64,000 nt of DNA. It comes from Impatiens glandulifera (taxonomy: Eukaryota; Streptophyta; Magnoliopsida; Ericales; Balsaminaceae). The position numbers and the translations under genes were made by a program. The notes under the pieces are model-generated. The model was not told where the DNA came from. It was given only the letters and a program-made list of their open reading frames with translations, and searched no databases. Shown here in pieces: positions 55,790 to 64,000 of the stretch (position 1 is the stretch's first letter; each line of letters begins with the position of its first letter). The stretch covers positions 20,207,819-20,271,818 of the forward strand of contig NC_061868.1 of NCBI RefSeq assembly GCF_907164915.1. Direction: 5' to 3'.

Positions 55790-57340
55790 TATAGATCGAG
55801 AATAAAAAATGAGTATCTACAATGGTATATATGGGTGCACATTTTAATGAAGTATATGTGTTTGAGTCAAAAATGTGATGATGGTACATGTAGGGTGTTG
55901 GTGCAAATTTGAGGGTGTTATTTGAGAAAAATATAAAGATTTAAATTTCTAGTTTTGTTGGTTTACATTTGACAAAAATTTTAACATATTAATAAAGAGA
56001 GAAATGTTAACTGTCAATTTTATAATTTTTTATTATATTTTATTAGCTTATAAAATATATATATATATATATATAATATATACAATAGTATAAATAAAAT
56101 TCAACAATCATAAGTGGGTTAATGATTAAAATAACATTTTCTACACTCAAAATTAGAGTTTGAATCTTTGTAAATTCAAATTTGAGTTAATTATATGTTT
56201 GAGGGGATAGTATAATGGTGGTATATGTGTGTGCAAATTTAAATGAATTGTATGTGTTTGAGTAGATAATGTGATGATGGTATGTGTGGGTGAAAATTTG
56301 AATAAATTATTTGCGTTTGAGAGTTAGGATTATGATATTTGTAGGTGTAAATTTGAATTAATTATATGTGTTTGAGAAAATAGTGTAATGGTCGTACATG
56401 TAAGGTGTGGGTGCAAATTTGATGTGTTATTTGAGAAATTAAAAAAATTAAATTAGTACTGATGTTGGTTCGCATTTTGAGTGAACGTTTTTAATAAAGA
56501 GAAAAATGTTATCTATTAATTTTATAAAAAAAATCAAAATTTTGATATTTTATTAGTTTACAAAATATATATATGCATACTTAGAATTATAAATAAAATT
56601 AAACAATCACTAGTCTAATATTTAAAGTGATCATCTACTATATTAAGACTAGAGTTCGAATTATAGTGGTATATTTGTGTACATATTTGAATGAATTTTA
56701 TGTATTACGGGATAGTGGATGGTGGTATATGCGTATAAAAATTTGAATGAATTATATGTACTTAAGGGAATAATGTGGGAGTGAATATGTGGGTTCAAAT
56801 TTGAATATATATATATATATATATATATATTTAAGGGATAGTGTGATGGATACATGTAGGGTGTGAGCGCAAATTTTAGGGTGTTTGAGAAATTATAAAG
56901 TTTTAAATTAGTAGTGATGTTTATGCAAATTTGAGTGAACTTGTAACATAATAATAAAGAACGAAATATTATCTATAATTTTATAAAAACAAATTTTAAA
57001 TTTTGATATTTTATTAGCTTACAAACTATACCATAAGTGATCTAATATTTAAATTGATCATATTTTACACTCGAGACTAGAGTTTGAATCTTTGCAAATA
57101 CAAATTTTATCAAATTATATGTTTGAGGGGATAATATTATGGTGATATATATGGGTAGAAATTTGAATGAATTATATGTGTTTGAGTAGATATTAGGATG
57201 GTGGTATATGTGGATGCAAATTTGAAATGTGATAGGGGTATATATGTGAGTCAACATTTGAATAATTATATGTATTTAAGAGGATAGTGTGACAATGGTA
57301 TATGTAGTGTGTGTGCAAATTTCAGAGTGTTGGTGTTCAT
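55790..57340. repeat. Higher-order tandem array (60-65 bp subunits in ~400-500 bp units)
   Basis: The subunit is like GATAGTGTGATGGTGGTATATG followed by TGGGTGCAAATTTGAATGAATTATATGTGTTTGAG. Groups of these are separated by a link (TTTTATTAGCTTACAAAATATATA ... CTAATATTTAAA.TGATCAT ... GACTAGAGTTTGAATCTTTG) that recurs at ~56120, ~56610 and ~57042. This gives a two-level structure of about four large units, the last truncated. Non-coding. Confidence 0.75.
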
Positions 57341-57359
57341 TTTAAATCACACACGTTTT

Positions 57360-58513
57360 GTATGAATTAAATCAAATGGTCTATTATTGTTTCAACATTT
57401 GAAAATGAAGATCTGGTTAATTTCGCTTCAACACAAATTTTGCACTTGTGTTTCTTATTTATTTCGAATGTAGGTATAGTCTTCAATTTTATTAATCGAT
57501 GCATCGAATCATAATTAAAATGGAAGAATCTAAAAAAAAAAAAAATTATTCTTTTCATTCATACTTGGCTTAACTGCCATTACATTAAGCTTAAAAAGCC
57601 CACCAGTAACATAAAGACCTACAAACCATGCTTACTTAAAAGAGAACCGAATATCAATTTTTTTCGGATCTCTAGAATATACAACACATTAGTCAAAGTT
57701 AAATATTTATTTGAAGACAATCTTAACACCACTTTTCTTTCATCTTGTATGTCGGAGGTGGCAAAATTTCCCATGAACACCTTTTTACCATTCATCACTT
57801 CTTTGAGTCTTGAAAATACTTTTTCGTTGGAGCAAACATGTCTTGTAGATCAAGTGTCAATCCACCATTCTCGTGGATTAGACCCCACTATGTTAACCTC
57901 ATATCTCATCGCACATAGATCCATGCTCGACAATCCTTAAGTTAAGTTAGTCTCTCGAACGATTTTTGGCTTATTGCAATCGGAAGATCTATGGCCCATG
58001 CCATTGTAATTGAAACACTTTCCCATAAACTTCTTAGAAATTTCGCTTTAAGGATTAAGATTTCGGTTTTTGACAATAGATTAGTGTTTCTTGTTGTCTT
58101 TACCATGTTCCACTACATTTACTTTAGCCACATGTTGACTAAAGTACTTCTTTGAGGCAATTTTATTTTCCTCTTTATTGCGTAGATGGATAACCAATTC
58201 TTCTATGTTCATCTCCTTTATCTTGTGCTTAAGGTAGTTCTTGAAATCGTCCAAGACGATGACAACTTCCCAATAATAGTTTCCACTTGGAATGTTTCTC
58301 CCAAATTCATTCCCTCAGCATTAATTTCATGCAAAATAACTTGGATCTCTTGAACTTGTTTAATGACTGGTTATGAATCTACCATTTTGTAATCCAAAAA
58401 TTGACCAGCCATAAACTTTTTTGTACCCTCATCTTCAGTTTTATATTTATGTTCAAGATATTGGCATAGTTCTTTGAGCGTATTCTTTTCACTATATACA
58501 TTGTACAATGAAT
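57360..58513 (-). pseudogene. Element E: Copia gag-protease-pre-integrase, 3' part
   Basis: On the minus strand: LYNVYSEKNTLKELCQYLEHKYKTEDEG (~58505-58430), KKFMAGQFLDYKMVDS, VQEIQVILHEINAEGM, a decayed CCHC near 58000, a protease-like stretch around 57880-57760, and HKCKICVEAKLTRSSFSN at ~57450-57400. This wording is of the Tork-type Copia group, distinct from the Sirevirus-like elements. Upstream it is cut by element D; its N-terminus continues at 61832-61507. Confidence 0.75.
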
Positions 58514-58518
58514 CTTAC
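58514..58518 (+). repeat. Target-site duplication of element D, left copy
   Basis: CTTAC next to the first base of element D; identical to 61502-61506. Both lie within the gag of element E. Confidence 0.8.
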
Positions 58519-58528
58519 TATTAGAATC

Positions 58529-59670
58529 TTACCATGTAATTGAGTGCAGTAATCAAGTATTCTTGAGTGAACTCCTCAGAGGCAAAGTCGAATACCTCTT
58601 TCTCATTTTCCATAAGACATTTGATTCCTTCATCATCATTTTCTGAGTCGCTATGTGCTCACTGGAGTCCACCATCATCAGCTAATAATACCTTTTAGAT
58701 CTCCTTCGCTTGACTATTTGACTAGTGATCTTCCCTTTGATTTTGTTTGGTTGGCTTTTGGTCGTCCCTTTTTGGCTTCCGGCATTCCGACCTTTAGTGA
58801 CCCAATGCATCACAATTAAAATAGCGAACATTAACTTTGTTACCATTAGAATAGTTGTAGTTGTATGAGTTGGTGGGTTGGTTCTTCTTCATGAACTTTC
58901 TTAACTTCCTAACAAGCATGGTCATCGCATCATTGCTGAACAGTTCAACCGATTTGACAGGTATAGGAGTTGCCGGTTCCTCGGAGGTCACTAGAGCTCT
59001 TGTAGCTGTTGATGCTGAGGCTTCATTTTCATTTCATGAGTTCATCTCGAACTCATAAACTTTCAGATCCTCAAATACATTATGCAACTTCATCTTATGA
59101 AGACCTCTTGATTCCCTCATCACCATGGTTTTGACATCCCAGACGCTAGGAAGCGATCTTAGAGCTTTGACAATTGTTTCTTTGTTGTCGTATTTCTTTC
59201 CAAGAAGCGAGAGTTCATTCACAACACTTGTGAAACGGTCACCAAATTCCTTTATCGTTTCTCTAGGGCGCATCTTGATGTTTTCAAAATTTTGAGTAGC
59301 CACCATGCTCTTGTTTTCCTTGGTTCGCTCATTTTCTTCATGAAGCTGGATGACTGTCTCCCATACTTCTTTTGCAGTAGTACATCCTATGATTTTTGAG
59401 AACGTATACTTGTCCAATGTCTTGTGAATGATATCTCTACCAAGACTGTCAGGTTGTTCATTCTTCTGTCCTCAGTTGTCCATTCACTCCTTTCTTTGTC
59501 AATCGTTATTGGACCATCAGAGATGACAAACATCATTTCATCATCTATAGTGGTAAGGTGAACTTGCATGCGTAGCTTCTAGTCAATGAAGTCTTCGCTT
59601 TCAAGGAGTGGGGCCTTGATGATGTTCAACATGCTTATGTCTGGTTGCTTGAGTATAAAGACTAGCTACT
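58529..59670 (-). pseudogene. Gag of element D, truncated and decayed
   Basis: Close relative of the gag of element C: MQVHLTTIDDEMMFVISDGPITIDKERSEWTTEDRR (~59569-59465), [34 protein letters not shown] (~59370-59270), [18 protein letters not shown] (~59165-59110) and KKNQPTNSYNYNYSNGNKVNVRYFNCDALGH (~58890-58800), where the zinc knuckle's first cysteine has become Tyr/Phe. It ends with EEFTQEYLITALNYM at the deletion point. Several stops and frameshifts. Confidence 0.75.
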
Positions 59671-59681
59671 TTGATATCACT

Positions 59682-61501
59682 TGTTATGATCGGGATTGCC
59701 TAAGGAGATTAGGGTCTCGCTAGGGTGAACGCTTACACACACGCCGATTAATACTAACCCTATTAGAGGTTAATATCGTTCTCTATTCTACGTAAGTTGT
59801 CACAAACCGAGTTCAAGCGCAGAAATATTTGTTTCAACTTTAAGCAACACAAACACAGTTTAGACAATAATAAGAAGACACAAAGTGGAAGAGAAACACA
59901 ATACATGGTTTATGGATGTTCGGAGATAAAGCTCCTACGTCACCTCTTCCTCTCAAACTTTGAGAAGGATATTCACTCAGAATATTCAAAACAGTTTACA
60001 GTGTTTACGTCGAACACCCGAGGTTTATTTACTGCTCATTTTCGACTTCTTACTAAGCTCATTCTGTTGAATAAAAACAGATTCTATCAAATTACAACAC
60101 TCACCACTCACACAGAATAGATGAACTTGTAATATACGTGAAATTCTAACACACACTGGTTTGAAAGCTTGAACAAAAGTTATTGCGAAGGTGGTTCGAA
60201 AGTTTTAGCAAAGTTGGCAGTGTAGAATGTATTCAAAGGTTCAGATAGGTAGTTCATCCGGTAGAGCATTCATCTCTTAAATAGAAAATATGACAACATT
60301 ATATTTCTTCTTCTTCAATGGATATATTTCCTTGATAGTACTTCGTTCCTTGAATCTAATTGGTTGAGGATCGTTGAGGTACAACTTTGGGATATTCTCT
60401 AATCTTGTTTGATAATAAGTCAACATGACATTAATTGGATTAATGATTTCCAAGGAGCAAATCATCACGCGGATTTGTCTTCTAATGATTTGCCTATCTA
60501 GAATAGTGTGACAAATATCTGCTCCAAGTAGACTGTATTAGACTTATACCAAAATGGTAATCTGATCTTCTTTAGCAGACTTCTACTTCCTAAAAGGTTT
60601 CATCAGACTTGTATTAAAATGACAATAATATAGTCTGATCATGTGAATGCTCCCTTCTGTAATTACCGAAATTGTTCTGTTTTGCACTAAAAGGGAAACT
60701 GGCGGCTGCTCATAGTGTAAAATTGTCTTAGCATAAAACCGGTTCTGCTTCTTAATTCTGACCGGTCAAACTACCGATCATATTACCGAATTCTCCCTTT
60801 GTAAATAATCGGTCAGGTTACCGTTGCATGGATACTACCAGTTCTGCTTCTTGGGATAAAAGTCGGACAAATTACCGATTCCGTGTCATGTGTAAGAACC
60901 GAAGATTTTACCGAATAAACTACCGGACAGACTACCAGTTGCGCCGTCTTTATAAAACCGAAGATATTACTAGTCATACTGCTGGTCGGTTTACCGATTC
61001 TGCTTCTTAACACATAACTGATAAGTTTACCGATCATGTTGCTGAGCGGTAAATTGTTTTCCACTACCAAACCGATTCGCTACTAGTTCCGATTCTTTGA
61101 CATATTACCGATAATTTTACCGAACAACTTGTTGAGCGGTAAAGCCGATTTCAATTATCAAAAATAAAACCGATCAGATAATACCGATTTACGCTGGCTT
61201 TATAACACCAGTCAATCAAGCTGAGCCATAAAACCGATTTGGAAATCCGAACCGAGCATATAACCGGTTACTCCTCTTTGGTAGATAACCGAATATAATT
61301 CTGATTTGTATAACCGAAGTAGTAAAGAACCGAAGGGGTAAGGTAGCTGTTGTGGTTTTACCGATTTCTGTATTTCCGGTTTTGATAGAGACCGAACTTC
61401 TTGGCTTTTCCGGTTTATTTTTATCCTGCACAAATGATGAATTTTGTTGAGTTCTTTAGATAATTAATTATTTACTAATTAATTATCTAATTTATCTAAC
61501 A
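59682..61501 (-). repeat. LTR of element D (1820 bp)
   Basis: On the minus strand it begins TGTTAGATAAATTAGATAATTAA and ends CCGATCATAACA. It shares both ends and the two-hairpin block (59908-59970) with LTR C but is ~670 bp longer. The extra length is largely a stretch (60700-61430) with about two dozen ACCGAT/ACCGAA words. Confidence 0.8.
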
Positions 61502-61506
61502 CTTAC
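61502..61506 (+). repeat. Target-site duplication of element D, right copy
   Basis: CTTAC directly after the last LTR base; matches 58514-58518. Confidence 0.8.
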
Positions 61507-61832
61507 AAACGATTCAATACATAATTTCTACACAATAAATTTGAATGGTGCAAAGCATTAACGTCTGAAGTCGCTTGCACATCAACTTTTAGATGCACGT
61601 TTGTATCCGATGATGAAGTCACTTTTGGCTCATCAATCTTAGAAGTGTGAGGATCGAGGAAACGTGCGAGACTCAAGGTCGTGAGATAGAAGAAAATTTT
61701 CAGCTGACATCTTTTAATGTTTAAGCCATCTAACTTTTCTGATTTTTCCAAATGGTTAACGGGAATAGGCATCCACATATTGGAAGTAGGTGTTTCAGTA
61801 GTCATTTTTGAAACAAAACCAAAAATGTGCAA
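61507..61832 (-). pseudogene. Element E gag, N-terminal part
   Basis: Reads MTTETPTSNMWMPIPVNHLEKSEKLDGLN (from ~61805), FFYLTTLSLARFL, and HHSNLLCRNYVLNRL at 61510. In intact relatives this phrase is followed by a 'DTLYNVY' sequence, and DSLYNVY is exactly what resumes at ~58515 after element D. This confirms that D split a single gag. Confidence 0.8.
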
Positions 61833-61869
61833 AAATCCGAGATAAGTAATATTACGATTGCTTTAAGAT

Positions 61870-62803
61870 TGTTGGAAATCTTATGTCGTAACAATTACAC
61901 ATACCTAGTATATGAATACATCAAAATGATAATAAAAGATATACAATAGATTGTTGAATAAAATAAAGAAAAATCTCCGAGTTTGCTCTATGGCCTGTGA
62001 AAATCACAATTCCCTTAAAATAATTTCACCATCTCCCATTAGTGTTTGAGAGTTTCGTCGGTGGCTACTTCATAGTGTACAACGAAACTTGCAATGATTT
62101 AGCACAGAAAACCCACTACAACAATGAACTAGAAAAAATATCTGAATCACAATCACCGAGTTTCAAGAGAACTAGTAGAGGTAAGAACTCAAAGAACGCT
62201 CACAAAGAACTCTCGCACAGATAAGGAAGAACTTTTTAAATTCTAGAGTGAGAAATAAGATGATGATGTGTTGAAAGGAATACAAGGTGAAGGGATATAT
62301 ACAGTTGAAAATTAAACCCTAAAACTATTAATCAATTCTTTAATCCAACAGCCACTAATCCATCATCCATCCATCCAATAGTTATCCTGCTTGTTTTTTC
62401 ATTAATAAGTATTTTGTAGTTAGAATAGCAATTAACAACATTTGTTAATTGTCTCATTCAAAACATTAATGTTAATTGTAACAATTAAAAAATTCATTTT
62501 AATTTGGATTAAATTTTATTTTAATTCACATTGAATTTGGTGTGAATTTCATTTGGATTAACTTTACCTTAATTTATATTTGAATTTGGTGTGAATTTCA
62601 TTTGTATTAATTTCACCTTAATTCCAATTTGAATTTGGTGCATTTCATTTGAATTAAATTTTACCATTAATTCACATTTGAATTTGGTATGAATTTTATT
62701 TAGATTAAATTTCACCACTTATTCACATTTGATTTTTTTTTGTAAATTTCATTTGTCCAAATATCATTTCTATTTAAATAGTGGAATTCATTTAATTCCA
62801 ACA
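61870..62803 (-). repeat. LTR of element E (934 bp)
   Basis: On the minus strand it begins TGTTGGAATTAAATGAATTCC and ends AAGATTTCCAACA; the tips are complementary (TGTTGGAA/TTCCAACA). The gag start lies ~65 bases inside. The expected primer site is not recognisable. It contains a ~50 bp minisatellite at 62500-62760. Confidence 0.7.
62500..62760. repeat. ~50 bp minisatellite in LTR E
   Basis: GAATTTGGTGTGAATTTCAT, followed by TTGGATTAA and TTTCACCTTAATTCACATT, recurs about every 50 bases (~62533, 62582, 62631, 62681, 62730). Confidence 0.75.
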
Positions 62804-63035
62804 AACTTGACATTGATCGAGTCAGGGCATAAATGTATTTTGTAGTAATATATATTGTTCCAAATCTTATTGAAAGAATTCGTGTAGGGTTGACATTAAA
62901 CTCCCAACTATCGACAAACTATTGTATATTATTAAGAATGACATTATTTATTACAAAGATGGAATATGGATATCGTGTATCGATTCCTTACGAAAAGAGT
63001 TATTGATTGCAGTTCATATAGTTCATACTCCATTC
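62804..63035. other. Short unassigned spacer
   Basis: AT-rich sequence between LTR E and the inverted B-type LTR; nothing recognised. Confidence 0.4.
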
Positions 63036-64000
63036 TGATAGGATCGACGTAATCGATAGAGACGGGGTCTGGCTATTGATGACGGCTTAGAAAAAACGAT
63101 TTGATAGAAATTCTGTTAAGGATTTAAATCACTTTCTATTCTGCACAAACCCTTGCAAAATCTTGAACGATTCATGTGCGGAAACGTTTGCTTAGGTTTG
63201 AAGCTAAGAACCAAGAATGAAAAGATGATAGAGAGAAAACACACGGCAGTTTGTTTATGGATGTTCGGAGCTAACTCTCTTACGTCACCCCTTCTTCCAA
63301 CCACCGGAAGGATTTACTATACTTTCGAATCAAATACAGTTGCACGAATAGCTTAATGTTTAATAGAACAGACTCTGTTCAACTTACAATATGATGAAGA
63401 ATATCACACAGTTAAAACAATGCTTTGATTCTAACTCTCTCATGATTGAACACTCAGTAATAGCAAGAAAGCAGCTCGTTTATATGCGTAGATTGAATAC
63501 CCTGTAATTCTAGCAGTGTTCAACAAATTCTCTATTGTGGCAATTCTTCCGTTGTCCTTCAGAATCTTTAAATAATGAGCAGGTACCAACGGTCGAATCT
63601 TTCATAATGACACGTGGTGAGCTTCCATTGGAGCGCCTCCATAGTACACAGCAGACATTGAGCACTAGGATCGTGGCCGTACCAAACTGGTAGTGCGTCA
63701 AATATTCTTCTAGGATATTCCTGCAAAAACGAGTAGTGGGAATAATATTTGTTTACGTGGCATTGATCAATTGGTTGCAACTGGCTGTCGTACTGATCTT
63801 CACTAGAAAGTGGAGCAGGAGTAGCGTACATCTAGTTGATCATGGGTAGACGGGTGCTAGCTTCAAGCAACTGCTTAAGCATAGCATTAGACGTATTTCA
63901 CTTAGAGGACCTCGTCTAATGAAATTAAACGCCCCCGTCTAATAGCAGGATCCATTAGACCACCTTGTCTAATGGGATTAGACAACACGTCTAATAACAC
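63036..64000 (-). repeat. B-family LTR in inverted orientation (truncated by window end)
   Basis: Reverse-complement relative of 50750-51702: the end (TGATAGGATCGACG on the plus strand), GATAGAGACGGGGTCTGGC, the two-hairpin block (63252-63311), and the TTAGAC/GTCTAA array starting at ~63875. No primer site follows its end, so it is a 3' or solo LTR rather than a 5' LTR. Confidence 0.75.

Larger units (their letters stand above)
58519..61501 (-). mobile_element. Element D: internally deleted Sirevirus-like Copia nested in E
   Basis: Flanked by perfect CTTAC duplications inside the gag of element E. On the minus strand it has a 1.8 kb 5' LTR, a decayed primer site (TGATATCAAAG), and a partial gag that jumps at ~58530 to TATTAGAATC (58519-58528), corresponding to the outermost ten bases of the 3' LTR (compare TGTTAGAATC at 53369). 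Everything from mid-gag to the last bases of the 3' LTR has been lost by one internal deletion. Confidence 0.85.

Overview
The window reads as nuclear DNA of a flowering plant, most likely a eudicot, from a heterochromatin-like, transposon-packed region. The evidence is a plant initiator-tRNA(Met) primer binding site beside Copia LTRs, Sirevirus-type Copia polyproteins, a Tat/Athila-like Ty3-gypsy pol, a plant L1 LINE with a DUF4283-like ORF1, and a plant-organelle-type group II intron fragment. I see no convincing host gene, tRNA or rRNA. The species cannot be named from the sequence.

Layout. (1) 1-11270: a very large non-coding element bounded by inverted repeats, cut by the window start. 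It holds a tandem duplication of a 4.5-5 kb module, and each module carries a ~2 kb array of short hairpin-forming words; a hAT-like insertion sits in the second module only. (2) 11885-13231: 3' end and LTR of an old Sirevirus-like Copia. (3) 13965-15190: degenerate ~66 bp tandem array. (4) 16060-17550 and 30764-31880: one decayed gypsy pol split by (5) 17551-30763, a nearly pristine 13.2 kb Copia ('element A') with two 1268 bp LTRs, an intact gag-pol ORF and three further intact ORFs. (6) 33900-43790: a 9.9 kb L1-type LINE on the minus strand with a candidate 9 bp target duplication and an organellar insert inside its reverse transcriptase. (7) 44594-45093: 500 N gap. (8) 45094-51702: decayed Copia ('element B') with a degenerate accessory gene and a 2 kb LTR rich in TTAGAC/GTCTAA hairpins. 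(9) 51703-54514: minus-strand Copia 5' end ('C'). (10) 54515-57360: AT-rich DNA with a higher-order tandem array. (11) 57360-62803: minus-strand Tork-like Copia ('E') with Sirevirus-like Copia 'D' (58519-61501) nested inside it and flanked by CTTAC duplications. (12) 63036-64000: a B-family LTR in inverted orientation, running off the window.

The most striking content is the accessory module of element A. Three related ORFs (253, 252 and 935 aa) follow pol. Each is preceded by its own TATA box and CT-rich leader about 95-115 bp before its ATG, and the first two end in near-identical poly(A)-type signals. A decayed homologue with the same promoter layout lies in element B. In each family a short motif amplified in the LTR (AACCGG in A; TTAGAC-GTCTAA in B) also clusters upstream of the accessory genes. 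All six Sirevirus-like LTRs share a two-hairpin block whose first stem shows covariation between families.
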